DNA from: Streptomyces sp. GESEQ-35
GTDB lineage: Bacteria; Actinomycetota; Actinomycetes; Streptomycetales; Streptomycetaceae
Length of the DNA stretch: 64,000 nucleotides
Direction of reading: 5' to 3'
NCBI RefSeq assembly: GCF_017948485.1
Contig: NZ_JAFFSX010000026.1
Location: 106,064 to 170,063 of the forward strand
In this document: positions 33,098 to 41,750 of the stretch, piece by piece
How the letters are laid out: the number at the start of each line of letters is the position of its first letter
How positions within the stretch are numbered: the stretch's first letter is position 1
Program-made: the position numbers and the translations under genes
Notes under the pieces: model-generated
Told to the model about the DNA's origin: nothing
What the model saw: only the letters and a program-made list of their open reading frames with translations
The model's database searches: none

Positions 33098-34210
33098 ATG
33101 ACAGCAGCAGGGAAGCACCAGGTGAGCCGCGCGGAAACCTCACGTCGAGGCAGCAGGCCGGGCCGAGCGGGCATCAGAGACGTCGCCGCCGCCGCCGGAG
33201 TCTCCATCACGACCGTCTCCGACGCCCTCAACGGCAAGGGCCGGCTCCCGGACGCCACCCGACGCCATGTCCGCGAAGTCGCCGACCGACTGGGTTATCG
33301 CCCGTCGGCGGCGGCCCGAACCCTCCGTACCGGCAAGTCCGGACTGATCGGCCTGACCGTGACGACATACGGGGATGAACCTTTCACCTTCACCGAGTTC
33401 GCGTACTTCGCCGAGATGGCCAGAGCCGCCACCTCGGCCGCGCTCGCCCGCGGTTACGCCCTCGTCATCCTCCCCGCGACCTCCCGCCACGACGTGTGGT
33501 CGAACGTCGCCCTGGACGGCACGGTCGTCATCGACCCGTCCGACCAGGACCCGGTGGTCAGCGAACTGGTCCGGCAGGGTTTACCGGTCGTCTCCGACGG
33601 CCGCCCTGCCGGGTCGCTGCCGGTCACCGCCTGGGTCGACAACGACCACGAGGCCGCGGTCATGGGCATTCTCGACCACCTGGCCGACGCCGGCGCCCGC
33701 CGCATCGGCCTGCTGACCGGGACGACGACGGACACGTACACCCATCTGTCGACCACCGCATATCTGCGCTGGTGCGAGCGAGTGGGCCAGGATCCGGTGT
33801 ACGAGGCCTACCCGGCGCACGATCCGTGCGCGGGCGCCGTCGCCGCCGACCGGCTGCTCGCCCGCCCCGACCGGCCCGACGCCGTCTACGGCCTGTTCGA
33901 CCCGAACGGCACCGATCTGCTCGCCGCCGCCCGCCGCTACGGGATGCGCGTACCGGACGACCTGCTTCTGGTCTGTTGCAGCGAGTCCACCGTGTACGCC
34001 AACACCGAGCCGCCCGTCACCACGCTCTCCCTGAAGCCGCGCCGCATCGGCACAGCGGTGGTCCAACTCCTCATCGACGCCATCGAGGGGGTCGAATCGG
34101 ACCAACCGGTCGAGCAGGTGATACCGACCGAGCTGATCGTGCGTACCTCGTCCCAGCGACGGCCGCCGCGCACGACCGTCAGCCCGCCGCGGTCGCCCAA
34201 GAAGGAATAG
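33098..34210 (+). CDS. LacI-family transcriptional regulator
   Basis: 370 residues from the ATG at 33098. The DNA-binding head reads GIRDVAAAAGVSITTVSDALNGKGRLPDATRRHVREVADRLGYRPSAAARTL, with hinge helix, and the rest is a periplasmic-binding-protein-type sensor domain ending in VVQLLIDAIEG and EQVIPTELIVR. These sense sugars or nucleosides. Codon 162 is TTA (33581-33583), so its translation should depend on the bldA tRNA and be delayed to development. No transport genes lie nearby; targets unknown. Confidence 0.92.
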   Translation: MTAAGKHQVSRAETSRRGSRPGRAGIRDVAAAAGVSITTVSDALNGKGRLPDATRRHVREVADRLGYRPSAAARTLRTGKSGLIGLTVTTYGDEPFTFTEFAYFAEMARAATSAALARGYALVILPATSRHDVWSNVALDGTVVIDPSDQDPVVSELVRQGLPVVSDGRPAGSLPVTAWVDNDHEAAVMGILDHLADAGARRIGLLTGTTTDTYTHLSTTAYLRWCERVGQDPVYEAYPAHDPCAGAVAADRLLARPDRPDAVYGLFDPNGTDLLAAARRYGMRVPDDLLLVCCSESTVYANTEPPVTTLSLKPRRIGTAVVQLLIDAIEGVESDQPVEQVIPTELIVRTSSQRRPPRTTVSPPRSPKKE

Positions 34211-34409
34211 AACGGGGTCGGCAGCTGGGTGGCAAAGCCCGGCCCAATCGGGGCGAAAGCCGCGATGAACTGGAGTCTTGCGCTGATTCACCACCCCTGG
34301 GTCATCACATGGCGCGATCCGCATTCCTATGATGGGCCCACGACACCGCGGGCCGCTGCGACCAGGCAGTCCGACGCGGTGCAGCTGCGGCGCGATGGTG
34401 GAGGGGTCG

Positions 34410-35492
34410 ATGACTCAGGGGGCCGGTCAGGGACCCGAGGCGGAGCGGACGGCGACGTTGCGCGACTTCCGGGTACCCGCGTATGTCCACGAGACCGGTC
34501 CGTACGTCCACAGCGCGGGCCCCGGCGAGGCCGTCAGCCCCGTCGAGGAGCCTGTGGACCACCCGGACGGTTACACGCCCACCCAGCGCGACCTGCCCGT
34601 CGTCAACCGCGGTGACACGCTTCAGGCGACCGTCGACCCCGCGTCCGCGACGACCCCGCAGTCCAATGCCGGGCCGGGTCCGCTGTACGTCGTCGGAGAC
34701 GTCCACGGCTATCTGGACGAGTTGGTGGCCGCCCTCCAGGAAAAGGGCCTCATCGACACCGCGGGCGACTGGTGCGCGGGCGCCACCCGGCTGTGGTTCC
34801 TCGGCGACTTCACCGACCGCGGCCCGGACGGCATCGGCGTCATCGACCTCGTGATGCGTCTGTCCGCCGAGGCAGCCGCCGCCGGCGGCTACTGCAAGGC
34901 ACTCATGGGCAACCACGAGCTGCTCCTCCTCGGCGCCAAGCGGTTCGGCGACACCCCCGTCAACTCCGGTGCGGGCACCGCCACCTTCCAGGCCGCCTGG
35001 CTGCTCAACGGCGGCCAGAAGACCGACATGGACCGTCTCCAGGACCACCACCTCCAGTGGATGGCGCGACTGGACGCCGTCGAGGAAGTGGACGGCCATC
35101 TGCTCGTGCACTCCGACACCACCGCCTATCTCGACTACGGCGACTCCATCGAGGCGGTCAACGACACCGTCCACGAGGCGCTCACCCGCAACGACGCGGA
35201 CGAAGTGTGGGACCTGTTCCGCAAGTTCACCAAGCGGTTCTCCTTCCGCGACGAGGGCGGCGCCGACGCCGTGCGCTCACTGCTCGATACGTACGGCGGC
35301 ACCCGCATCGTTCACGGCCACAGCCCCATTCCGTACCTGCTGGGCGAAGTCGGCTCCGAGGACGACGAGGACGATGACGGTCCCCATGTCGCGGGACCGC
35401 ACGTCTACGCCGACGGGCTGGCCATCGCCATGGACGGCGGAGTGACCATGGCCGGAAAGCTGCTGGTCCAGCAACTTCCCCTGGATATGTGA
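34410..35492 (+). CDS. PPP-type metallophosphoesterase
   Basis: 360 residues from the ATG at 34410, preceded by GGAGGGG. After a ~95-residue acidic, proline-containing leader, the phosphoesterase motifs appear in order: VVGDVHGYLDEL, FLGDFTDRGPDGIGVIDLVMRL, LMGNHELLLLG, then histidine motifs VHSD and VHGHSPIPYLLG. This is the calcineurin-like family, closest to bacterial PPP serine/threonine or bis(nucleosyl)-tetraphosphatase enzymes, which use two metal ions. Cytoplasmic. The leader is not part of the catalytic fold and its use is unknown. Confidence 0.88.
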   Translation: MTQGAGQGPEAERTATLRDFRVPAYVHETGPYVHSAGPGEAVSPVEEPVDHPDGYTPTQRDLPVVNRGDTLQATVDPASATTPQSNAGPGPLYVVGDVHGYLDELVAALQEKGLIDTAGDWCAGATRLWFLGDFTDRGPDGIGVIDLVMRLSAEAAAAGGYCKALMGNHELLLLGAKRFGDTPVNSGAGTATFQAAWLLNGGQKTDMDRLQDHHLQWMARLDAVEEVDGHLLVHSDTTAYLDYGDSIEAVNDTVHEALTRNDADEVWDLFRKFTKRFSFRDEGGADAVRSLLDTYGGTRIVHGHSPIPYLLGEVGSEDDEDDDGPHVAGPHVYADGLAIAMDGGVTMAGKLLVQQLPLDM

Positions 35493-35690
35493 ACGTCCAC
35501 AGGGCAGGCGTCCCCCACGGAGGTACTACCGGAGACGGCCCAGGCCAGAGGGCAATTTTTGGAAACCCCCTGTCACCGTGTGCCGTCACCGCTCTACCAT
35601 CGGCTTATCCGTAGCAGGCTCCCCTCCGTTTCTGCCATACGGCTCGTCAGCGTGCGAGCCCCAAGCCCTACGGAGCATCGGGGGATGCAC

Positions 35691-36554
35691 ATGAACAGCG
35701 TTCCGCAGCACCTGCTGAGCGAGGACCGCCAGGAATACGAGCGGATCCTCGATGAGGCGCTGCGCTCCGCCCCACACCGCCCTGAACTGGCCGCTGTCGG
35801 ACAGCGGCTCAACCCGGAACAGCTGCGCACCATGGCCCTCAACGCCTCCGCACTCATCACCGCGGCGGCAGCCACCGAGTACCAGCACTACGTGAAGGTC
35901 CGCGAGGAACTGCGCCAACCGGCGCCGTCCACCCCGTCGTCCGTCCGTGAATCCGGCTCCACCGAGCCGGGCACGAACGGACTGGGGCTCGCCGCCACCA
36001 TGAGCGAGGTCGCCGAGACCGCCGGCGCGGGCGCCGTCGCCGTCGTCGCGGTCCTGGCACCCGTCCTCGCCGGAACAGCCGCTGCGATCTTCCTGCTCGT
36101 GGGCTACATCCTGAAGATGCTCGACCCCGCGCCGGAGTTCGCCCAGACCATGCTGACCACCGGATGGGTGTTCGGCGCCATGACCGCGGCCGCGATCCTT
36201 GTCGCCGCGGTCGGGCTGCTGATCACCGCCCTGCGCAACAGGCCCTCGCCCGACACAGGCCCCTACGGGGAACTGAGCGGGGAGGTGGCCAAGGCAAGGG
36301 AAATCTGGCGCGAGGCCGTGCTGGAGCGCGGCATCCTGCCGTTCCTGCGAGACGCACTGGCCCAACCCGGCACCGCCGCGGCACTGCACCGCACGGCACC
36401 GCCGGCAACGACCAATCGCATGCCGCACCTCGGCTACAACCGCCCGGGTTTCAGCAGCCCCGACGAAGGACCTGCCCCGGGCCACCGCCCGAGCTTCACC
36501 AGCCCGGACTACTCCAGCCCGGACTTCGGAGGCCCGGAGCACCAGCCGGACTAG
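35691..36554 (+). CDS. Two-helix membrane protein of unknown function
   Basis: 287 residues from the ATG at 35691 (GGGGG six bases before; an ATG at 35685 is alternative). The N-terminal ~95 residues are helical and soluble (LLSEDRQEYERILDEALRSAPHRPELAAVG). Two long hydrophobic helices follow, at about 110-140 and 160-185, then a helix EVAKAREIWREAVLERGILPFLRDAL and a Ser-Pro-rich tail with FSSPD/FTSPDYSSPDFGGPE repeats. The tail would be cytoplasmic and may be phosphorylated. A conserved Streptomyces membrane protein; no function known. Confidence 0.7.
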   Translation: MNSVPQHLLSEDRQEYERILDEALRSAPHRPELAAVGQRLNPEQLRTMALNASALITAAAATEYQHYVKVREELRQPAPSTPSSVRESGSTEPGTNGLGLAATMSEVAETAGAGAVAVVAVLAPVLAGTAAAIFLLVGYILKMLDPAPEFAQTMLTTGWVFGAMTAAAILVAAVGLLITALRNRPSPDTGPYGELSGEVAKAREIWREAVLERGILPFLRDALAQPGTAAALHRTAPPATTNRMPHLGYNRPGFSSPDEGPAPGHRPSFTSPDYSSPDFGGPEHQPD

Positions 36555-36734
36555 AACGCCCCGGCATGACGCCCTTCGGCTTGCGCCCCCACGCAGGGGA
36601 GCGCAAGCCGAACACGGGGCTGTGGACGGCCTGTTGCTGTAGGCGCCCCAGCAAGGCTTCGACGGCCTCGGTCGCGGACCGCCCCGAACGGCACCGTCAA
36701 ATCGACGCCCGACGTCGGGCCCTGAGTGCTGCCG

Positions 36735-36880
36735 TCAGTTCGCGATCGGCAGATACACGCGACTGCCCGCCTCCGCGAACTCCTTCGACTTCTGAGCCAT
36801 GCCCTCTTCGATCTCCGCCTTGGTACCGCCGTGTTCACGGCGGATGTCGTGGGAGATCTTCATCGAAGACAGCTTCAAGC
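36735..36880 (-). pseudogene. Displaced, diverged thiC 3'-end fragment
   Basis: The frame ending at TGA 36735 gives SMKISHDIRREHGG, then EEGMAQKSKEFAEAGSRVYLPIAN. This is the C-terminus of ThiC, yet it lies 1.2 kb downstream of the intact thiC, whose own end differs at many positions (GMLQKSKEFAASGNRVYLPLAD). It lacks everything before the SMKIS motif and has no start. The pattern is expected when an element inserts in the 3' end of thiC and brings its own copy of that end: the original 3' end stays at the far side. Confidence 0.75.
36855..36866. repeat. 12-bp direct repeat shared with thiC (candidate attachment core, left copy)
   Basis: GATCTTCATCGA occurs here, in the displaced thiC fragment, and at 38106-38117 in intact thiC. 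The two copies mark the points where both thiC ends begin to be homologous, so they are the best candidate core for the insertion. In thiC the repeat also encodes conserved residues (SMKIS), so shared ancestry is an alternative explanation. Confidence 0.45.
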
Positions 36881-37882
36881 CTGAGTGAGCGGTTGCGGTT
36901 CTCCCCTTTCCGGAAGGGTGATGATCGCGATGCTCTCCGGCTGGGCTACCGCAAGGCGGGTGCCATCCGGGTGCAGGGCAACAACGGGCGTCGGAATGTG
37001 AGTGGCCCCGTAGCTGCCGTCTCTCCGGGGCACCTCCACGGTGGGCCATTCCGCCACCACGGCACCCGTCGCGACATCGATCAGCCGCGGATGCCCGTAC
37101 AGCGAGACGACCGTGTCGCCCCGCGCGATCAGGGTGCCGATGCAGAAATCGACCCGGCTGCAATGGATCCACCGCCTTGCGGAGAGCGACCACACGCCCA
37201 ACTGTCCTGGGCCCAGGACAGGGATCCCCTCGTCGTCGAGAGCCTGCTCCCCGGTCGCCACAGCCATGCGATCACCATCGAGCCAACAGGCCGAGACGAC
37301 CTCCGCGTCGATGCCCGGGTCCGAGGGCAGCACACCACGGCCATCGAGCACGGCAGGGTCCGTCAACGCACTGGCCAGGTCGAAGACTTCGACGATCCCG
37401 TACGGATGCCAGAACCAGCCGGCCGAGAGCAGGTGTGTCCCGTCCGGGCTCACCTCCAGTCGCGAGTGGAAGACGTCCCTCGGATGGCGTTCGCCATCGG
37501 TGAGCCGCTCTCCCGACTCCGCATCCTCGATCTCAAGGACGTTGTACTCCTCCGGGCAGTGGACCAGAACCTCGCGGCCGTCCTGCAACGTCCCGAGTGC
37601 CACCGCATAGTCGAAGTCTTCCGCATAGTCGTAGCTGCGACTCAGCTCACGGACGAGCCGATCGCCATCGAGCAGCAGCGCCTCGGTACCACGCTCGGCA
37701 TAGACAACGGAGTAGCGACCGGACGGGGAGACGACGCTCCGGTCGAAGGGAAACCCATGGATGACCGAGGCATGCTGCTCCACACCGTCAGGACCCCATC
37801 GGCGGCCACCCACCGCATCGACCAGATCATCGCCGTTCCACACCAGCGACTGCGCCTCAGCCGTCACCTTCAGAACGATCAA
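36875..37882 (-). CDS. WD40/beta-propeller-like hypothetical protein (islet cargo)
   Basis: 335 residues from a TTG at 37882 after GGAGGCGGAG. Repeating strand units such as SPSGRYSVVYAERGTEALLLDG, VSPDGTHLLSAGWFW, GQLGVWSLSARRW and LHPDGTRLAVAQPESIAIITL suggest five to seven propeller blades. Such proteins usually act as binding scaffolds. It is the only gene between intact thiC and the displaced thiC end, so it is the cargo of a very small insertion. No enzyme or integrase gene accompanies it, so the insertion must have lost its recombinase or used one in trans. Confidence 0.7.
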   Translation of the reverse strand: MIVLKVTAEAQSLVWNGDDLVDAVGGRRWGPDGVEQHASVIHGFPFDRSVVSPSGRYSVVYAERGTEALLLDGDRLVRELSRSYDYAEDFDYAVALGTLQDGREVLVHCPEEYNVLEIEDAESGERLTDGERHPRDVFHSRLEVSPDGTHLLSAGWFWHPYGIVEVFDLASALTDPAVLDGRGVLPSDPGIDAEVVSACWLDGDRMAVATGEQALDDEGIPVLGPGQLGVWSLSARRWIHCSRVDFCIGTLIARGDTVVSLYGHPRLIDVATGAVVAEWPTVEVPRRDGSYGATHIPTPVVALHPDGTRLAVAQPESIAIITLPERGEPQPLTQA

Positions 37883-37967
37883 GACTCCGCCTCCCCCTCA
37901 TCCCCGAACGCACGATGGCGCTGCCCCGAAGACACCCGGCCTCCGGAACAGCGCCAATCTACGGACC

Positions 37968-39794
37968 TCAGTCCGCCAGCGGCAGGTACACCCGGTTCCC
38001 GCTCGCCGCGAACTCCTTCGACTTCTGGAGCATCCCCTCAGCGACCTCCTCAGCCGTCGCCCCCGCAGCCGCCGTACCACCGAACTGCGCTGTGATGCTT
38101 TGGCTGATCTTCATCGAGCAGAACTTCGGCCCACACATCGAGCAGAAGTGAGCGGTCTTGGCGGGCTCGGCGGGCAGCGTCTCGTCGTGGAACTCACGAG
38201 CCGTGTCCGGGTCGAGGGCGAGGTTGAACTGGTCCTCCCACCGGAACTCGAAGCGTGCGTCGGACAGCGCGTCGTCCCACTCCTGCGCACCTGGGTGCCC
38301 CTTGGCGAGGTCGGCTGCGTGGGCGGCGATCTTGTAGGTGATGACGCCGGTCTTGACGTCGTCACGGTTGGGCAGGCCCAAGTGCTCCTTGGGCGTGACA
38401 TAGCAGAGCATGGCCGTGCCCCACCAGGCGATCATCGCGGCACCGATGCCGGAGGTGATGTGGTCGTACGCCGGCGCGACGTCCGTCGTCAGCGGGCCGA
38501 GCGTATAGAACGGAGCTTCATCGCAGATCTCCTGCTGAAGGTCGATGTTCTCCTTGATCTTGTGCATCGGGACATGGCCCGGGCCCTCGATCATGGTCTG
38601 TACGTGGAAACGCTTGGCGATCGTGTTGAGTTCCCCGAGCGTGCGCAACTCCGCGAACTGCGCCTCGTCGTTGGCGTCGGCGATCGAGCCCGGCCTGAGG
38701 CCGTCGCCCAGCGAGTATGTGACGTCGTAGGCGGCGAGGATCTCGCAGAGTTCCTCGAAGTTCTCGTAGAGGAACGACTCCTTGTGGTGCGCCAGGCACC
38801 AGGCCGCCATGATCGAGCCGCCGCGCGAGACGATGCCGGTCTTGCGGTTCGCCGTCAGCGGTACGTACGGCAGACGCACGCCCGCGTGGACCGTCATGTA
38901 GTCCACGCCCTGCTCGGCCTGCTCGATGACCGTGTCCTTGTAGATCTCCCAGGTCAGTTCCTCGGCCCTGCCGTCGACCTTCTCCAGTGCCTGGTAGAGG
39001 GGGACCGTGCCGATGGGAACGGGGGAGTTGCGCAGCACCCACTCGCGGGTGGTGTGGATGTTGCGTCCGGTGGACAGGTCCATGACCGTGTCGGCGCCCC
39101 AGCGGGTCGCCCAGGTCATCTTCTCGACTTCCTCCTCGATGGAGGAGGTCACCGCGGAGTTGCCGATGTTGGCGTTGACCTTCACCAGGAACCGCTTACC
39201 GATGATCATCGGCTCGATCTCCGGGTGGTTGACGTTCGCGGGCAGCACGGCGCGGCCCGCCGCGATCTCCTCGCGGACCACCTCGGGCGAAACGTTCTCC
39301 CGGACGGCCACGAACTCCATCTCGGGCGTGATCTCGCCGCGGCGCGCGTACGCGAGCTGCGTGACCGCCTTGCCGTCCCGGCTGCGGCGCGGCTGGCGCG
39401 GCCGCCCGGGGAAGACCGCGTCGAGGTTGCGCAGGCCGCCACGCGGCGAGGTGTGCTTGATCCCGTCGTCCTCGGGGCGGACCGGACGGCCCGCGTACTC
39501 CTCGGTGTCGCCGCGGGAGATGATCCAGTTCTCCCGCAGCGGGATCAGTCCTCGGCGGACGTCTGTGTCGACGAGCGGATCGGTGTACGGGCCGGAGGTG
39601 TCGTACAGCGTGACCGACTGCCCGTTGGTGAGATGCACCTGCCGGACCGGCACGCGCAGATCGGGGCGTGAGCCCGCGATGAACGCCTTGTGCCAGCCGA
39701 TGGACTTCCCGGCCTCCCCGTCGGTCTGGGTATGCGACGAAATGTCCGTCGCGTTCTCCGTGGAGGCAGGCGTGCGTGCGTCCTTGATGGTCAT
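37968..39794 (-). CDS. thiC: Phosphomethylpyrimidine synthase
   Basis: 608 residues from the ATG at 39794. ThiC converts aminoimidazole ribotide to HMP-phosphate for thiamin, using a radical SAM mechanism. The C-terminal cluster motif C-x2-C-x4-C is present as CSMCGPKFCSMKIS. The core blocks GTVPLYQALEKVDG, DYMTVHAGV, MIEGPGHVPMHKIKEN and APFYTLGPLTTD are intact. Expression is expected from the TPP riboswitch upstream. The last ~45 codons appear to belong to an incoming copy (see the displaced fragment at 36735). Confidence 0.97.
   Translation of the reverse strand: MTIKDARTPASTENATDISSHTQTDGEAGKSIGWHKAFIAGSRPDLRVPVRQVHLTNGQSVTLYDTSGPYTDPLVDTDVRRGLIPLRENWIISRGDTEEYAGRPVRPEDDGIKHTSPRGGLRNLDAVFPGRPRQPRRSRDGKAVTQLAYARRGEITPEMEFVAVRENVSPEVVREEIAAGRAVLPANVNHPEIEPMIIGKRFLVKVNANIGNSAVTSSIEEEVEKMTWATRWGADTVMDLSTGRNIHTTREWVLRNSPVPIGTVPLYQALEKVDGRAEELTWEIYKDTVIEQAEQGVDYMTVHAGVRLPYVPLTANRKTGIVSRGGSIMAAWCLAHHKESFLYENFEELCEILAAYDVTYSLGDGLRPGSIADANDEAQFAELRTLGELNTIAKRFHVQTMIEGPGHVPMHKIKENIDLQQEICDEAPFYTLGPLTTDVAPAYDHITSGIGAAMIAWWGTAMLCYVTPKEHLGLPNRDDVKTGVITYKIAAHAADLAKGHPGAQEWDDALSDARFEFRWEDQFNLALDPDTAREFHDETLPAEPAKTAHFCSMCGPKFCSMKISQSITAQFGGTAAAGATAEEVAEGMLQKSKEFAASGNRVYLPLAD
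38106..38117. repeat. 12-bp direct repeat in thiC (candidate attachment core, right copy)
   Basis: GATCTTCATCGA, the partner of the copy at 36855-36866, inside the codons for the SMKIS segment of thiC. Confidence 0.45.
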
Positions 39795-39803
39795 GAGACC
39801 TAC

Positions 39804-39956
39804 TCCCTACGCCGGCATTACCCGGTAACAGGTTCGGCGGTCGACGCAGCCATTTCCGTCTGTCGACGTTTCATGGGGAACATCACGTGTTCCACGTGAA
39901 ACATCGCGTAGACGAAGGTCAGCGCCCTCTCAGCCCGGTGCTCCGAGCTCCCGCGT
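39804..39956 (-). promoter_or_regulatory. TPP (THI-box) riboswitch controlling thiC
   Basis: Read on the minus strand, the 5' part has GCGGGAGCTCGGAGCACC, GGGCTGAGAGGGCG, and the 3' part has GAACCTGTTACCGGG, TAATGCCGGCGTAGGGA, the two conserved halves of the THI element. CTGAGA binds the pyrimidine end of TPP, and the GCGTAGGGA strand closes P1/P2. When TPP is bound, thiC expression falls. The variable P3 arm between the halves is unusually long, about 85 nt, and holds a parS-like sequence. The element ends 9 bp before the thiC start. Confidence 0.9.
39888..39903. promoter_or_regulatory. parS-like site inside the TPP riboswitch
   Basis: TGTTCCACGTGAAACA, one mismatch from parS, lies in the P3 arm of the riboswitch, so it belongs both to a DNA segregation site and to a transcribed regulatory RNA. 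Confidence 0.75.
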
Positions 39957-40035
39957 GTACAAAGGTGCCCCCACGCTAGCGTCAATTCGGGCGCGCTGAA
40001 CAGTGGGCCCCTCTCGTTCTTGCGATGATCGGTCG

Positions 40036-41598
40036 GTGACCACGACACGTCAGTCCCCGTACCCACCGCCCGAGCCGCCCCGCGGTCCCGGCTCCGGAAG
40101 CGGCCCCGCAAACGGCAACAGCCGTGTAAACGGGCCTGGTTCCGGCGGCGGTCGCGAGGCTGGGCCCGGAACCAGATCCGGAGGCCGGCACGAGCACGGG
40201 CCCGTCTCCGGCGGCGGGCCCGACCAGGGCTCGGGTGCCGGTGGCGGCCCCGGTAACGGCGGCGGGGACGGACACGGGTCCGGCGGCGGTGGCGGGCACG
40301 GACACTCGCACAGTCACGGTCCCGCGGCGCCCGTCTCCAAGCATCTGCGCAAGATCATCGCGGCGATCCTCATCCCGTTCGCCGCGGCGGTCGTCGTCGG
40401 GCTCGTGGTGCTGTGGCCGGGCGGTGCCCCGCCGCACGAGCGCACCGGGGTCGGATTCGACCGCCAGACCCAGCAGGCCACGGTCACCAAGGTGGTCGAG
40501 GTCAGCTGCAAGGACGTCAACGCCTCGGGGGAAACCCCGACCGGCGACACCTCCACCGCGGAGGGTTCCTCGGCGCAGCAACAGGCGAACGGCACCTGCA
40601 AGAAGGCGACGATCCGGGTCGACACGGGCAACGACAAGGGCCGTACGTTCACCGAGATCGTGCAGCCGGACCAGTCCCGGCAGCTGGACGAGGGCGAGAA
40701 GGTCGTGGTCGCCTACGAACCCTCCGCGCCGAAGGATCTCCAGTACTCGGTGACCGACGTCAACCGCCGCGTCCCGATGATGGTGCTCGCCGGCATCTTC
40801 GCGCTCGCCGTCGTGGTCGTCGGACGCCTGCGGGGTGTCATGGCGCTGGTCGCGCTGGCCATCAGTTTCATGGTGCTGAACTTCTTCATCCTGCCCGCCA
40901 TCCTGCAGGGCTCGAACCCGCTGGTCGTGGCGGTGATCGGGTCGAGTGCCATCATGCTGGCAGCCCTGTACCTGTGCCACGGCCTGTCCGCCAGAACCTC
41001 GGTGGCCGTACTCGGCACCCTCATCTCGCTGTTTCTGATCGGCATCCTCGGCTCGGTGTTCATCGACTGGGCCTCGCTCACCGGCAACACGGACGACAAC
41101 ACCGGACTGATCCACGGCCTGTACCCGTCGATCGACATGAGTGGTCTGCTGCTCGCCGGCATCATCATCGGTTCGCTCGGTGTTCTCGACGACGTGACGG
41201 TCACGCAGACGTCGGCGGTCTGGGAGCTGCACGAGGCCAACCCGGCGATGGGCTGGCGCGGGCTGTACCGCGCGGGTATCCGCATCGGCCGCGACCACAT
41301 CGCGTCGGTCGTCAACACACTCGTCCTCGCGTATGCGGGCGCCGCCCTGCCGCTGCTGCTGCTCTTCTCGATCGCCCAGAGCAGCGTCGGTACCGTCGCC
41401 AACAGTGAACTGGTGGCAGAGGAGATCGTGCGCACACTGGTGGGCTCGATCGGCCTGGTCGCGTCCGTGCCGGTCACGACGGCGCTCGCGGCTCTGATGG
41501 TCTCAGCCGATCGCCCGGGAGGGGAGCGGGGGGCTATGGCCGACGCGGCACCTACGGCTCCGGTACGCGGCGGGAGGGGGCGGCGGCGCAAGCGGTGA
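40036..41598 (+). CDS. YibE/F-family membrane protein with Gly/His-rich N-terminus
   Basis: 520 residues from the GTG at 40036. The first ~95 residues are a Gly/Pro-rich tail with repeated GSGxGGG and a GHGHSHSHG metal-binding-like stretch. One helix (about 108-130) leads to an extracytoplasmic domain, and then six or seven helices form the YibE/F core (MMVLAGIFALAVVVVGRLRGVMALVALAISFMVLNFFILPAIL; LLAGIIIGSLGVLDDVTVTQTSAVWEL). Family function is not established; a transport role is suspected. The His cluster may bind zinc or nickel. Confidence 0.85.
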   Translation: MTTTRQSPYPPPEPPRGPGSGSGPANGNSRVNGPGSGGGREAGPGTRSGGRHEHGPVSGGGPDQGSGAGGGPGNGGGDGHGSGGGGGHGHSHSHGPAAPVSKHLRKIIAAILIPFAAAVVVGLVVLWPGGAPPHERTGVGFDRQTQQATVTKVVEVSCKDVNASGETPTGDTSTAEGSSAQQQANGTCKKATIRVDTGNDKGRTFTEIVQPDQSRQLDEGEKVVVAYEPSAPKDLQYSVTDVNRRVPMMVLAGIFALAVVVVGRLRGVMALVALAISFMVLNFFILPAILQGSNPLVVAVIGSSAIMLAALYLCHGLSARTSVAVLGTLISLFLIGILGSVFIDWASLTGNTDDNTGLIHGLYPSIDMSGLLLAGIIIGSLGVLDDVTVTQTSAVWELHEANPAMGWRGLYRAGIRIGRDHIASVVNTLVLAYAGAALPLLLLFSIAQSSVGTVANSELVAEEIVRTLVGSIGLVASVPVTTALAALMVSADRPGGERGAMADAAPTAPVRGGRGRRRKR

Positions 41599-41640
41599 GG
41601 GGGGCGAGCAGCGCGGCCAGGTCACGCCGCTCGCCCCTCA
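41596..41640. terminator. Hairpin terminator after the YibE/F gene
   Basis: TGAGGGGGGCGAGC (41596-41609, starting in the stop codon) pairs with GCTCGCCCCTCA (41629-41640), with two extra G on the left arm. Confidence 0.65.
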
Positions 41641-41750
41641 GCAGCACACGCTCCCCGCCCCGCCCCGCAGAAGCGTTCCTGCGCGGCTCCACAACCCCGT
41701 CGAACCGTTGCATCGCCACCGCCACCGCCATCGCACCACAGCCACTCCCG

